From Bremerella sp. TYQ1 (lineage in GTDB: Bacteria; Planctomycetota; Planctomycetia; Pirellulales; Pirellulaceae): a stretch of DNA of 64,000 bases. The notes beneath the pieces are model-generated. The model saw only the letters and a program-made list of their open reading frames with translations. It was not told the DNA's origin and searched no databases. Location: positions 1,116,001 through 1,180,000 of the forward strand of contig NZ_CP083740.1 of the NCBI RefSeq assembly GCF_020150455.1, written 5' to 3'. The translations under genes were made by a program, and so were the position numbers. This document shows positions 9,787 through 19,949 of the stretch, piece after piece (the stretch's first letter is position 1; each line of letters starts with the position of its first letter).

Positions 9787-10785
9787 CTATTCTTGCGAAG
9801 AATCAGGCGAAGAGTCTTCTTTTCTTAAAGGCTCGTAAAGCTTCGCAAGTGGAATCAGGATAGTTTCGAGCCGATCGAGATACTCTTTCTCGGTAAAGTC
9901 TCCCTTTCTTTGGCGAAGATCGGCAAGTTGCTTTTCCAGCTTGTTTCGCTCCAAGACGCTATCTTCCGACAAACGCTCTGCCTCAGTCCCAGGTACTAAT
10001 ATAAATTGATTGGCCAGCGTACCATCAGGTAATGATTCATCCCTCGACGTCTTCGCTAGATGGACTCCGCGAAACCAATCGGCTGGAGTCCCCTTGCCAT
10101 CGCCATTGTCATCCAACATCGAGTGTTCAGTGGCGAGCTGGGATTTAGACTCGTAGTATTGGCTAGTCTGTTTTGAAGCAGCAATCCAGGCTTCCAGCAG
10201 GGAAGTTTCCCCATCTTTGTCCAAATCGCCTGATGCTTGGCCGATCGCTTCAGATAGGAAACCACCAAATCTCGCGAAGTTATACTCGAATCCACTTTGC
10301 GTCGCCGTAACGACGACACGTTGCTCCCCGGACAATTCCCCCAAAAACGGCCCACTCGACGATGTGCAGTTAACAATAGCCATTCGGCAAGAGATGGAGC
10401 CAATGAGATCACTTATCTCAGTGGACGCGATATCAGGTCCCCGAAGGTTGAACTTTGCCTTCTCACCGTCAAACGTGCCATGTCCTATGAGAACGAGCCA
10501 AAGTTCCTGTGGCGGTTTCTTTTGTAGCTTCATCAAAGTATCGTTGAGAAGCTCTACATCTGGCTTGTCACTTACTTCGACAGAGTCGATTCCGATTAAG
10601 TGAAATGACTTGCCTGCTCGTTCGGCAGCTTCCTGCCAATTACTTGACCACTGCTGAAACAGCTCTTTGTATTGAGGTTCGCCTGGCTCTCCCACAACGA
10701 CAACGACGACGGGACCGGGTGGTGAGTCAGACTCAGAAACGCCTAAAGTGACCAATAGGCAGAGGGCGGCAATCATCCAGTACAT
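9787..10785 (-). CDS. Secreted C13/caspase-like putative cysteine protease with Ca-binding-like loops
   Basis: A 332-aa protein starting with a signal peptide (MYWMIAALCLLVTLGV). The middle resembles the C13/caspase fold: a strand ending in LIGHGTFDG (candidate catalytic His102) and, after a helix, IVNCTSSSG (candidate Cys140), the His-Cys dyad arrangement of legumain and caspase-like enzymes. Two acidic loops, DLDKDGETS and DDNGDGKG, look like EF-hand or dockerin-type calcium loops, followed by a helical Glu/Lys-rich tail. ATG at 10785 is 2 nt after the stop of the upstream vWA gene, so it is the last gene of the MoxR operon. Protease activity is inferred from the dyad only. The His and Cys could also belong to a non-catalytic homologue. 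Confidence 0.72.
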   Translation of the reverse strand: MYWMIAALCLLVTLGVSESDSPPGPVVVVVVGEPGEPQYKELFQQWSSNWQEAAERAGKSFHLIGIDSVEVSDKPDVELLNDTLMKLQKKPPQELWLVLIGHGTFDGEKAKFNLRGPDIASTEISDLIGSISCRMAIVNCTSSSGPFLGELSGEQRVVVTATQSGFEYNFARFGGFLSEAIGQASGDLDKDGETSLLEAWIAASKQTSQYYESKSQLATEHSMLDDNGDGKGTPADWFRGVHLAKTSRDESLPDGTLANQFILVPGTEAERLSEDSVLERNKLEKQLADLRQRKGDFTEKEYLDRLETILIPLAKLYEPLRKEDSSPDSSQE

Positions 10786-10787
10786 AG

Positions 10788-13166
10788 TTAAGCCAACCCT
10801 TTCCAACGACGCAGGCCCCATTCGAACGAAAGCAACATGACTGCTATTAAGAAGACACCCCAAGTATGCCAGATCGACCGAACTTGCGGTTCTGTGACAG
10901 GGATCTCACGCTGGTTGAGCGTGCTGACAAAACGATCCAATTCGTTCAGTTCGATGACTTCTCCGCCAGTTTGCTGAGCAATGGTCTCCAGAAATTCGCG
11001 ATTGGAACGAAGTGTCGCAAACTCTTCCCGAGCCGGATCGGCAACCCATCCCGTTTCGACTTCCCCTATCCGACTTCCATCGGGTCCCTGTGCGGCTATC
11101 GTGGCACGATAGACTCCTTCGTTTCTCCCAGCAATGCTCGCTTCATAGATTCCTGATTCGGTTCCCTTGGGCTGACTCGCAACCTGAATCGAATTCCCTT
11201 CAGGCGTTGTCACAGCGATATCAACTTTTGCGTTGTCCAGCATCTCGTAGTTTTCGTCGCGAACTTGGGCAGACGCCTGGATCACTCTGTCCGCGTCGTC
11301 TCCGGCAGGACTAACCTCTGCGCTGATTCGCTGGGGGACTTCTGCGACCAGCCAGCGGATGGTTTGTCGCCAGGCCTTTTCAAGGTCGTCATTCTCCGGC
11401 GAATCCTGATGTAGTTTCCATCGCCAAAGATCACCAATCATAAAAGCCGCGGTACGTCCTTTCCCAAAACGCTGAGTTACAAGCACTGGCAATTGACCGC
11501 CAGTTGATGCATTGGCGGAAAGGAGCTGACTTGCTGCTGGCTTCAAGCTGGACACTGAATTCAAGACACGCAGCTTCGGCATTTCCCTTAGCCGTCGTGA
11601 TTCCTCTTCCTCAGTAGACCGCACGCGAACCCATGGCTCTAACAAGCCTTCCCGGGTCAAAGACAGTTGAAGTTCGTTTGCTGGAGGCGGCTGTTTCGTG
11701 GGATTGAGATAAACCGGCAACAACTCTCCGATCGATGTGCGGTTGTAATCGCCATTGGAAAACGACTCCATCCCGCCGAGCATGAGCAGACCTCCGCCTC
11801 GTAGACTGACGAAGTCTTGGATTAGAGACATCTGCTGCTGCGTGAAGAAGTCTGCTTCTACGTCATCGAGTACGATTGCGTGGTATTGGAAGAGTTCATC
11901 AGCCGATTTGGGAAAGCCGCCAGACAACTGGCCTTCCTTAAGCGAACCTACACGTAGAAGAACTGCCTCGTCGTATTGCTCGACTTGCTCCTTCTTTTCA
12001 TCATCGGTATTTGTGAAGATGCGATTGGCATTGGAGTCCTTTTCCCGAAATTGAAATCGGGGCTCCTTTTTGGCGATCCGAATAAGACCGTGCAACTTCA
12101 ATTCGTCGTCTTCGGAAAGTGCACGATTTAGATACTTGAATTCCCAGTTGGGTCGACCTGAGACATACAAAACGCTGTAAGGCCCGCGGCCACGATCGAC
12201 CATCACTTTTCGACTGTTGTTTAGCAATGTGGCCTCTTGGATTCGCGTGCGCCCGCCGAACATTCCCTCTTCCGACTCGGCGTGGGCTTTAACCTCGTAG
12301 AACAAAACGCCACGCGATTCCGGTTTTACCTGAAACCGTACAGTAGTACTTCTGCCATTTTCTGCGGCTATAACCTTCTTCGATTGCAGGACTTCCCCTT
12401 GCTCGTCGAGCAGTTCGACGACCATGTCATTACCTGAAAGTCCAAATGCAACGATCTCGGATGTGATCGTGATCGGGGCAGCCTCAAAATTCGTTTGAGT
12501 GGCTGCCACTTGCGACACGGCAACATCGAAAGATGGTTCGTCAGATCCCAAAACAACCGGATAGACGGGCGGGTAATCTTCCCACGTCATATTCGCAGTA
12601 GAAAGATCGGTAGCGTTTCCATCGCTGAAAAGTAAGATTCCCGCGGTGGGTCGCTGAGAGAATCGCTCGCGGAGAGTTGACAACGCGGAGACAATCCCGC
12701 TTCCACTGCCGTCGGCGGCGTAACCCTCAAAAGTAGTCACGGGCCTCAACTTGTTGTCAAATTCATACCGCCGTACGTCGAAGTCTTGCCCAAGACGCAC
12801 CTGCCATGGGTTTTCGGCGTGTAGCACTTGAGAAAGCTGGCTGGCTCGACTTTCCGCCGATCCTTGATCGTGGATTAACAAACTTTGCGACCTATCTGCC
12901 AAGACGGCAAATACATTCGCCCCTGGAACTGGGCGAGTATCGCTGTGCATGGGCTCGACCAGTATCGCAGCCAGCAGCACCACGGCGACGGCTTTGAGCA
13001 AAGCACACGTCAACTTCCACCAAATGGAGATGTTAACCGTCGCATATGCCCACAGCGTCAGAGCTACGACGAGTCCACCCATGATGCAAGCAGGTAATAT
13101 CCAATTCCTCGCTCCCCACACATTTGGCCAAGCGATGAAAAATTGATCCTGAAGCCAATCACTCAT
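10788..13166 (-). CDS. Membrane protein with vWA-like and glutamine-amidotransferase-like domains
   Basis: A 792-aa protein with two N-terminal membrane helices (about residues 17-75) and a C-terminal helix (VFLIAVMLLSFEWGL). After the second helix comes a vWA-like region (FAVLADRSQSLL), although the metal-site motif is DRSQS rather than the standard DxSxS spacing of an intact MIDAS. Near residues 435-480 a class-I glutamine-amidotransferase-like segment (DFVSLRGGGLLMLGG) appears, without the catalytic Cys. This layout is common in planctomycete MoxR/DUF58 loci; the exact function is unknown. It overlaps the upstream gene by 8 nt. ATG at 13166 is used because the longer frame would sit inside the upstream coding end. 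Confidence 0.8.
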   Translation of the reverse strand: MSDWLQDQFFIAWPNVWGARNWILPACIMGGLVVALTLWAYATVNISIWWKLTCALLKAVAVVLLAAILVEPMHSDTRPVPGANVFAVLADRSQSLLIHDQGSAESRASQLSQVLHAENPWQVRLGQDFDVRRYEFDNKLRPVTTFEGYAADGSGSGIVSALSTLRERFSQRPTAGILLFSDGNATDLSTANMTWEDYPPVYPVVLGSDEPSFDVAVSQVAATQTNFEAAPITITSEIVAFGLSGNDMVVELLDEQGEVLQSKKVIAAENGRSTTVRFQVKPESRGVLFYEVKAHAESEEGMFGGRTRIQEATLLNNSRKVMVDRGRGPYSVLYVSGRPNWEFKYLNRALSEDDELKLHGLIRIAKKEPRFQFREKDSNANRIFTNTDDEKKEQVEQYDEAVLLRVGSLKEGQLSGGFPKSADELFQYHAIVLDDVEADFFTQQQMSLIQDFVSLRGGGLLMLGGMESFSNGDYNRTSIGELLPVYLNPTKQPPPANELQLSLTREGLLEPWVRVRSTEEEESRRLREMPKLRVLNSVSSLKPAASQLLSANASTGGQLPVLVTQRFGKGRTAAFMIGDLWRWKLHQDSPENDDLEKAWRQTIRWLVAEVPQRISAEVSPAGDDADRVIQASAQVRDENYEMLDNAKVDIAVTTPEGNSIQVASQPKGTESGIYEASIAGRNEGVYRATIAAQGPDGSRIGEVETGWVADPAREEFATLRSNREFLETIAQQTGGEVIELNELDRFVSTLNQREIPVTEPQVRSIWHTWGVFLIAVMLLSFEWGLRRWKGLA

Positions 13167-16100
13167 TCGCTGCCCCCAATCGCTCGTAGTAGCGGCGGAC
13201 AGCATCTTCGTACTGAGCGGGCACAGGATCCTTGTCGATCGGTACGCTCGCGTCTTCAGACGTCCGTTTTAACAGTTCCTCGGAGACGCGATGTTGAAGC
13301 TGCGCGAGAGGTTTTGCGATGCGATCCTGGATGATCTCCCATTGCGGGGCTGCGGATTGATTCAATTGCTCTCGACGAAGTTCACGTGCTTCATCTCGGA
13401 TACGAGCGGCCTCAGCTCGCAACTCTGGATCGTCAACAATTTCCTCAACATCTCGTAGGCGGTCTGACCAATCTACAAAGTCATCTCCCGAGAAAGGGCC
13501 ATTCGGCGAAAAACCTCCTTGGTTTAAAAAACGATCTAAACCTCCAGATGCTCCACCTGAGGCGGCCTCGCTAGGATTTGCAGGACGGTTCGACGAACCG
13601 TCCTGCTGTTGACCCTGCTGTTGACCCTGCTGTTGACCCTGCTGTTGACCCTGCTGTTGACCCTGCTGTTGACCCTGCTGTTGACCCTGCTGTTGACCCT
13701 GCTGTTGACCCTGCTGTTGACCCTGCTGTTGACCCTGCTGTTGACCCTGCTGTTGACCCTGCTGTTGACCCTGCTGTTGACCCTGCTGTTGACCCTCGTT
13801 GTTCGACTCCGGTTGGGCAGAAGGTTCTCCTTGCGAAGGGCGATTCGTGGGCGTCTGCGACTGGCCCTGGTCGGAACTAGTCATGTCTTGTTCCAGTTCT
13901 TCGTTAAGCCGCTCCAGTTCGTCCAGAGCGCGGCGTAGTTTTTCCGTTTCGTCGCCTAGCACTTGCTCAGCAGCTTTCTCCACTCCCTCGGCGAGTCGCT
14001 CAATGCCTTCGCGGGCTTGTAGTTCCTGCTGGGCCGCTTCTTGTCGAAAGCCACGCTGCAGTAGTATTTGGGTTGCTTCAAGGGCTTTATCTGGGTTCGA
14101 GACTCTTGTATCGCGAATCGACTCATAAAGCCGTTCCGCTAAAAGCGGTTGAGTTTCCTCTGCCTCTTCCACGGTATTACGCATTTTCTCGAGCAACTGC
14201 TCGAGGCGTTCCTGTTGTTCCTTGACTAGCTGCTCGGTCACTGTTTTCTGGTCTGACTCACGAAGGGATGAAGTCGTCGCTTCTTGATCTTCTGCGAGAT
14301 TTTGCAGTTGTTCGCCAAGCTCCTCTTCTTGGGCTAAAAGTTCTTCCGCCTCTTGTTGGAGTTCCCGTACTTCCTGATCGAATTCGCTGGACGTACGTTT
14401 TTGAAACTCTTCTTTAAGTTCGTCTAAACCACGCTGTGCCCTGGTTCCTTCGTTGGCAGCTTGAGTGACCATTTGTTGCTCGAGGGCTTGCGACGCGCGG
14501 CGGGCGTTTTCACGTGCCTCGTCCAGTTGCTGTCGTTGTTCGGCCATCCGCTCTTGATTGTCAGGCTGTTCCATCCTTTGTTGAAGCTCTTCGGTATCGC
14601 GGAGGATCTCCTCTTGCTCCTCACGAAGTCGCTTGAGTTGACGCTCAGCCTCGGCCCGTTGTTCTTCGGTCTCGGCAGCCTCAAGGACGCCTTGCATTTC
14701 CTTGATTCGATCGTTCAGGTCGTTCTGCCGTTGAGCGAGCTCACGTAATCGATTGAGAACCTGGCGATCTTCGCGAGATTCTTCTTGCTGTTGCGTCTGT
14801 GCCTGCTGCTCTTGGGCGTATCGATTTTCGTCTTCCTGCAATTGAAGCTGCTGGAGTTGTTGCTGCGAACGCGAGTTCTGAGACTGCTGCGACTGACTGG
14901 ACTGTTGTTGAGACTGACTCGATTGAACGACTTCATGCTCTCGAGCTCGCAGTCGCAATAGTCCCTGATACGCGGCTTGCTCGTGTGCAAGGGCAGGGGA
15001 TAGTTGCGCCGTATCAGCTCCTGCAGCGGCTGCTTCTAATTCCTTGATTGCCTCTTCCATAGAGGCTTGGGCCGACTTTCCGTGCCCCAACGATTCGGCA
15101 TCTTCCAACGATTCCGCTAACTCACCCAATTGACTCAGTGCAGACTGTTGCGATTCGATCAGCAAGGCCGTATCGTTTTGAAAGTCTTCGCTGGGCGTAC
15201 TGCGAGTCTCTCTGCGAATGACTTTCCATGTGGCATTGATAATCTGTTTCTGGAGTTCAGCGAGTTCCTCCGCTTGCTGAGCTGCCTGACTCCCTTGTTG
15301 TTGCTGTTGCTGCTGGGATTCTCCCTGAGGTGGCTGCTCACCCTGTCGAAATATCTCTTCGAAGGGCCGCACCTCTGCGAAAAACATGTCACTCAATGTT
15401 CGACGCACCTCGCCATCAGGCCCAACGTCTTCGGCCCAAAAATACCAAGCAACTAATTCATCGGGCTTGGCATTCAGACTTTCCAAAGCCAACAGGTGCT
15501 CTGATTCGATGCGTTGCTTCGAATCGAATTGTTCTCGTAGTGAGATTTCCTTTTCCAGCTTTCCTGGAATCGAGTACGACAGCCCCACACGCTGAAGGCC
15601 AAAATCGTCCCAGGCCGATACCGCCAAGTCGACTTCCTCGATTGGCGATACTTCAATGTCTCGAGTGGGCTTGGCGAGCTTGAGATCAGGCGGAAGGTTT
15701 GGTATCGAGTTAATGCGAATCGTTGGAGGGTGCTTGTTCGTTCTCTCTTCGGAATCGGTCAAAAGCAATTGAAATTCGCGCGATCGGTCAACAGCAAACG
15801 TCGCCAGGTAGGTATACGGTTCCTCGATATCTTGTTCAAGGGCAACATCTCCGTTCTCATCGTCATCGCTTGCTTGCAATATGGCAGATGCCAATGGCTT
15901 GTTGACACGAAAGAATAGCGTGATCTGCGAGCCTTCGACGGCAGAGACCCGCCGTATGTCTTGGATGAATTTCTCTTCTTTGCCGGTATAACTCGGGAAC
16001 ACGAGTCGGGCATCGGCTTGAAGGAGCAGTGGATATTCGAATACGTCGACGGTAAAATCTTTTGTGCGTTGGTCTCCATAAACTACGCGATACTTTAGTG

Positions 16101-16866
16101 GCTGTGTTACCGATGCAATTCGCCCACCAAAAACGGGATCGTCGAGCGACTGCGACATTGGTACGGAAAAGCTGCTCGTGTCATCAGTTCGATACTCAAG
16201 TGATGATTCCGAGGGAAGCTCGCCAGCAAATTTGGCCAACACCAAAAGGCTGCTACCACGTTCCACTTCCGTATCGCCCGGTTCGATGGCCACCGTTAAT
16301 TGAGTTAGGTTTTTGGAAAGCGCGTCATCTTGCCTGTCGTTGGGCGTCGCTTTGGCTAGTTCCAAGTTGAGCATTCCTAGCCCTAAAGCCGCCAGAAACG
16401 TTGCCAACACACCGATGTAGGCAAACGCCCTCGCCACACGTAATTGGCCGAGCGATACAATCATTCTCCAGTCGTGCGACCGCGCGTGAGACAACGCCCG
16501 ATTCACGACCTCACTTTGGAGAAAGCCCAACGTCTTGCTGCCTGGTCCAGGATTTTGCTCGATGGCGGTCAACAAAGTTGAATCAAGTTGCGGAAACCGA
16601 GTTTCAACTTTCTGAGCAACCGATGAGAAGCTTCTCGCCGTTCGGTAGCTGATAATGGCAACCACGACGGAAGCAGCGCAGGCAAGACTCGTGGTGACAA
16701 ACATTCCACCTTCAATGAGTTGCCCAGCTGACTTTGTCACCCAATAAAGAATGCCTAGGGTTAGCGCGGTAAGCACCCATACAACCGCCATGCCGAGCCA
16801 AAATCGAAACGTCCGCAATCGCTGAGCGGCCTGATTGAGTTGAAAAGCGAGTTCTCGATCAATCAT
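13159..16866 (-). CDS. Large Gln/Glu-rich coiled-coil membrane protein (DUF4175-like)
   Basis: A 1235-aa protein with two N-terminal helices (about residues 20-40 and 50-72) and a third near 165-185. A periplasmic beta-rich part (about 190-500) precedes a very long, highly charged coiled-coil from about 510 to 1000 (QQQQQQGSQAAQQAEELAEL and similar). A run of sixteen GQQQ units follows, then a short folded C-terminus (RDVEEIVDDPELRAEAARI). It resembles DUF4175-type proteins of MoxR/DUF58 clusters, which have no established activity. ATG at 16866 overlaps the upstream stop (ATGA). The GQQQ run is encoded by an exact 12-bp tandem repeat and may be length-variable. Confidence 0.8.
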   Translation of the reverse strand: MIDRELAFQLNQAAQRLRTFRFWLGMAVVWVLTALTLGILYWVTKSAGQLIEGGMFVTTSLACAASVVVAIISYRTARSFSSVAQKVETRFPQLDSTLLTAIEQNPGPGSKTLGFLQSEVVNRALSHARSHDWRMIVSLGQLRVARAFAYIGVLATFLAALGLGMLNLELAKATPNDRQDDALSKNLTQLTVAIEPGDTEVERGSSLLVLAKFAGELPSESSLEYRTDDTSSFSVPMSQSLDDPVFGGRIASVTQPLKYRVVYGDQRTKDFTVDVFEYPLLLQADARLVFPSYTGKEEKFIQDIRRVSAVEGSQITLFFRVNKPLASAILQASDDDENGDVALEQDIEEPYTYLATFAVDRSREFQLLLTDSEERTNKHPPTIRINSIPNLPPDLKLAKPTRDIEVSPIEEVDLAVSAWDDFGLQRVGLSYSIPGKLEKEISLREQFDSKQRIESEHLLALESLNAKPDELVAWYFWAEDVGPDGEVRRTLSDMFFAEVRPFEEIFRQGEQPPQGESQQQQQQQGSQAAQQAEELAELQKQIINATWKVIRRETRSTPSEDFQNDTALLIESQQSALSQLGELAESLEDAESLGHGKSAQASMEEAIKELEAAAAGADTAQLSPALAHEQAAYQGLLRLRAREHEVVQSSQSQQQSSQSQQSQNSRSQQQLQQLQLQEDENRYAQEQQAQTQQQEESREDRQVLNRLRELAQRQNDLNDRIKEMQGVLEAAETEEQRAEAERQLKRLREEQEEILRDTEELQQRMEQPDNQERMAEQRQQLDEARENARRASQALEQQMVTQAANEGTRAQRGLDELKEEFQKRTSSEFDQEVRELQQEAEELLAQEEELGEQLQNLAEDQEATTSSLRESDQKTVTEQLVKEQQERLEQLLEKMRNTVEEAEETQPLLAERLYESIRDTRVSNPDKALEATQILLQRGFRQEAAQQELQAREGIERLAEGVEKAAEQVLGDETEKLRRALDELERLNEELEQDMTSSDQGQSQTPTNRPSQGEPSAQPESNNEGQQQGQQQGQQQGQQQGQQQGQQQGQQQGQQQGQQQGQQQGQQQGQQQGQQQGQQQGQQQGQQQDGSSNRPANPSEAASGGASGGLDRFLNQGGFSPNGPFSGDDFVDWSDRLRDVEEIVDDPELRAEAARIRDEARELRREQLNQSAAPQWEIIQDRIAKPLAQLQHRVSEELLKRTSEDASVPIDKDPVPAQYEDAVRRYYERLGAANE
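13603..13794 (-). repeat. Sixteen exact 12-bp tandem repeats encoding (GQQQ)n
   Basis: The unit CTGCTGTTGACC (+ strand) is repeated sixteen times without a change. Read on the minus strand it encodes Gly-Gln-Gln-Gln units inside the large coiled-coil protein. Because the unit is a multiple of three, gain or loss of copies keeps the frame. The identity between copies, at the DNA as well as the protein level, indicates recent expansion or ongoing slippage. Confidence 0.98.
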
Positions 16867-18965
16867 GCGGAATCTCCCAGGTTTGGGGTGGAGGTACGCG
16901 ATCGCAGACGCCCCAGAATGGTTTCCGCACCCAGCAGTATGAGCACGGCAACGATCAGCCATTTCCAGACTTTTTGACGCTGTTCGAGTTCCAAATCACG
17001 TAGCTGACGCTGCTGATCTAGCGTTTCGGACGTCGTTGGTGCTTCCCCTAATACAACGCCAAGTTGTTCTAAATAGCTGGCGTCGAGCGGTTGTGTATCG
17101 CTTTCCGATTCCGCCAAATTGACGGCAAAGGGCAAGTGCTCTTCACCAATAATCAAAGTGTAGATGCCTGGTTCGCTGGCGTCAGAAAATGTGGTTGCCG
17201 TTGCTGCAATAGAAATTGTTTGACCATCGGGAAAAAGAATCGTCCGTTCTTTGTCCGCTTCCGGCAACGGAATGTCCTGATCCACGACGAAATTCTTCGT
17301 ATCCAGTTTCGCGGCATCTGAAAGTTCCAGCCAACGCGAAAGCAACGGTATGAACTTGGTGGACAACGCCAACTGGCTATCTTCTTTATGCCAGCCAGAA
17401 GTCATGACGTAGAGTTCCCCTTGGCCACGTGACACTTGCCAGATGGCAGGATGCCCTGTGTCAAATCGAGCAAGTACCTGGGCATCAGCCGGAGCATTGA
17501 CTGGGCGAAACTTCCAGAAGCGGATGTTCGTGAAGTCGTTGTAGCGAGCGTTAGCAAAGGGTAGGAACAGCGGGCTTTGAAAGTCGATCTGCTCAAGCAT
17601 CGTGTAAGAAGCACGCGTGCTTGGTTCCGACTCAGCACTTTGGGCCATGGCTACTCCGCCGAGCCAATCTCCCATGTCCTTTGCCATCTCATCTGTCTTA
17701 AGTATGACTAGGACATTGCCGCCATCGTCCAAATACCTATCCAGCTTCGCACGTTGATCGCTAGTTGCGGGTTGCGAAATGAACACGATTTGAGGAGGGC
17801 TCACTCCGTCTAACTTCAGGTCGTCGATGGAGTCGGCCGAGGCAATCTCGACTCGCCGGTCCGGCGTTTCTCCGAAGGCTCTACTCAGATAGAACAGCAT
17901 GTCGGCTGGGTCATCCACGTCTTCGTTCCCGACATAACCGATCCGCACGATCTTCTGAATAGGCGGCACCACATAATAGGTGTTGTCGAAGTCCATGCTT
18001 GGTTCATCGCCGGTCAGCAGAATTCGATCGGGCGCTGCCATGGCGATGTCCCTCGGTACACCGAGGACTAGACTCTCGCCTGGCGGTACATAAAAAGGAA
18101 CTGGCTGCGACTTCTCACCTTCAGCGTTGCCCCAGGCAACAAAGAAACTGTCGTGTGTCGCATCCGCGGAAGTTCGCACGCGTACCTTCGGAACTGCGGT
18201 TAGCTCATCCCCAGGCGATTTGGTATCCAGTAGAATTGCTTTTGCATTCGTGGGGTTCTCTGGCTCGATCCGATGTAAGTCGACTTGAACACCTTGGTTC
18301 CACTCTGCTGCCTGGAGCGATTCGAGATTCGTGCCTTGTTGGAGGTCCGTTATAAGTACGATTTGCATCGACGCGTTGGACTGTTGCTGATCTTTGGCAG
18401 TCGTGAGTCTCTCTGACACACTCAAAAGGGCGCTGCCAAGATTGCTTGCTCCCCAAGTTGGCTTTAACTCTTTTAATCTTTGACGAACCAGTTCATGACG
18501 CGCTGGACCGTCGACGGTGGGTGCCTCTTCCTGTGATACAAGCGGCGTTAACTCATCTGCATACGCAAATAAAGAGACTTCATCCGTTGCTTCGAGATTG
18601 TCGAGTATCGAGCGGACTTCTGTTAGCGTCTTGTCCCACATTTCACTGCGTCGCATGCTGGCACTTTGATCGATCAAAATGGCGACATAGCGATTTGGGG
18701 CATTCGCGCCCAACAGCTCTGCTTCGGTACGGAAAAACGGACGCATGAACGCAAATGCGAGTAACAAGATGACCAGTGAACGCAGCAAAAGTAGAAGCCA
18801 CTGATCGAAACGGCTGCGTTTTGTTAGCTTTGGCGGTGTTGGCTCAAGAAAAAGAAGCGAACTGAACTCATATCGCGCCTTGGGCGTGCGACGGATGAGA
18901 TGAAACAAGATAGGCCCTAGGATGGCTGCCCCACCTAGCAGGAACAGACCTGACAACACACTCAT
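16863..18965 (-). CDS. BatA-like membrane protein with vWA domain
   Basis: A 700-aa protein beginning with the BatA/aerotolerance N-terminal signature: a first helix (GLFLLGGAAILGPILFHLI), the RRTPKARYEFSSLLFL segment and a second helix (LLLLLRSLVILLLAFAFM). A vWA domain at about residues 85-250 has an intact metal-ion site start (ILIDQSASM, DxSxS) and ITDLQQG as a later strand. A C-terminal helix (WLIVAVLILLGAETILG) anchors the other end, leaving about 550 residues in the periplasm, including a glutamine-amidotransferase-like segment. It overlaps DUF58 upstream and the Gln-rich gene downstream by 4 nt each. In related loci MoxR, DUF58 and vWA proteins work together; the job here is unknown. 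Confidence 0.87.
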   Translation of the reverse strand: MSVLSGLFLLGGAAILGPILFHLIRRTPKARYEFSSLLFLEPTPPKLTKRSRFDQWLLLLLRSLVILLLAFAFMRPFFRTEAELLGANAPNRYVAILIDQSASMRRSEMWDKTLTEVRSILDNLEATDEVSLFAYADELTPLVSQEEAPTVDGPARHELVRQRLKELKPTWGASNLGSALLSVSERLTTAKDQQQSNASMQIVLITDLQQGTNLESLQAAEWNQGVQVDLHRIEPENPTNAKAILLDTKSPGDELTAVPKVRVRTSADATHDSFFVAWGNAEGEKSQPVPFYVPPGESLVLGVPRDIAMAAPDRILLTGDEPSMDFDNTYYVVPPIQKIVRIGYVGNEDVDDPADMLFYLSRAFGETPDRRVEIASADSIDDLKLDGVSPPQIVFISQPATSDQRAKLDRYLDDGGNVLVILKTDEMAKDMGDWLGGVAMAQSAESEPSTRASYTMLEQIDFQSPLFLPFANARYNDFTNIRFWKFRPVNAPADAQVLARFDTGHPAIWQVSRGQGELYVMTSGWHKEDSQLALSTKFIPLLSRWLELSDAAKLDTKNFVVDQDIPLPEADKERTILFPDGQTISIAATATTFSDASEPGIYTLIIGEEHLPFAVNLAESESDTQPLDASYLEQLGVVLGEAPTTSETLDQQRQLRDLELEQRQKVWKWLIVAVLILLGAETILGRLRSRTSTPNLGDSA

Positions 18966-19942
18966 GTTGCACCACCTGTCCTGGCTCCTCGCTGTCGTGG
19001 CCCCCCCCTTGATCCACGTAATCGATCTGCCAATAGGTCGAACAACATCAGCTCCAAGGGGCGGTCGATAGAAATCGTATGAAGCTCAACGCCAAGCTGG
19101 CTGCAAATTACCTGCAGAGACTGAGCATGTTCACCGAATTTGCTCAAATAGCTTTCTCGCGCTGCCGCAGGGTCGATGTAAACCTCTTGGGACAACTCCA
19201 CATCGAAAAACATGGCAGGCTTTTCAAACTGAAAGTCGATCTCGCGGGGATCAAGCAGACGCAGAACTACCACTTCGTGCCCTCGGGCTCGCAAAAAGCC
19301 TAAATTCTTCTTGAGCGAGCCAATCGGTGTCAGCAGATCGGAAATTAGCACGACCAACCCACGTTTTGCGACGGTCGCGGCAATTTGTTCTAGCGGTTTT
19401 TCAATGTCGGTTGCCGTCCCAGCCGGAGCACGTTCCAGACTCATCATGATTTGATGGATATGGCCAGGTCGGAATCGAGCAGGAATTCGATCGACAATCT
19501 TCTGATCGAACGCCAGCAGTCCGACGGCATCGCGCTGTAGCGATAAAAAATATGCTAACGTCGCAGCCGCGGTTTTCGCGTAGTCGGCTTTGTCGTAGCC
19601 CACTGTTCCGAAACTCATAGAACGGCTCAAGTCGACCAGCAGATGACAGCGAAGATTGGTTTCGTCCTCGAAGCATTTGATGAAGTATCTGTCTGAGCGG
19701 CCATACAGCTTCCAGTCGAGGTACCGAGTATCGTCGCCGGGCGTGTATTGACGATACTCGGTAAATTCAACCGAGAATCCATGATAGGGCGAGCGATTCA
19801 AGCCTGAAAGAAAGCCTTCGACAATCGCCCTCGCGCGTAACTCAAGTGACTTGATTCGCATGAGCGAACCGGGATCGATCAGCGAGACGTCACCGTATTG
19901 CTGTGCTTTCGGACTATCGGAATCTGATCGGAACGTCCCCAT
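18962..19942 (-). CDS. DUF58 domain protein with vWA-like fold
   Basis: A 326-aa soluble protein of the DUF58 family, the constant partner of MoxR ATPases. The defining block SVEFTEYRQYTPGDDTRYLDW lies at about residues 57-77, followed by a vWA-like core beginning LLVDLSRSMSFG (DxSxS). ATG at 19942 is 7 nt after the MoxR stop, and the gene ends in a 4-nt overlap with the BatA-like gene. DUF58 proteins are thought to couple the ATPase to membrane-bound vWA partners; that is inference from gene context in the family. Confidence 0.93.
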   Translation of the reverse strand: MGTFRSDSDSPKAQQYGDVSLIDPGSLMRIKSLELRARAIVEGFLSGLNRSPYHGFSVEFTEYRQYTPGDDTRYLDWKLYGRSDRYFIKCFEDETNLRCHLLVDLSRSMSFGTVGYDKADYAKTAAATLAYFLSLQRDAVGLLAFDQKIVDRIPARFRPGHIHQIMMSLERAPAGTATDIEKPLEQIAATVAKRGLVVLISDLLTPIGSLKKNLGFLRARGHEVVVLRLLDPREIDFQFEKPAMFFDVELSQEVYIDPAAARESYLSKFGEHAQSLQVICSQLGVELHTISIDRPLELMLFDLLADRLRGSRGGPRQRGARTGGAT

Positions 19943-19949
19943 CTCAGTC

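Noticed and set aside
13578..13938. Two open frames on the + strand through the 12-bp repeat, with VDPA or LLTL units
   Set aside because: They arise because the repeat has no stop codon in those frames; the minus-strand protein has the proper start, flanking domains and operon overlap.
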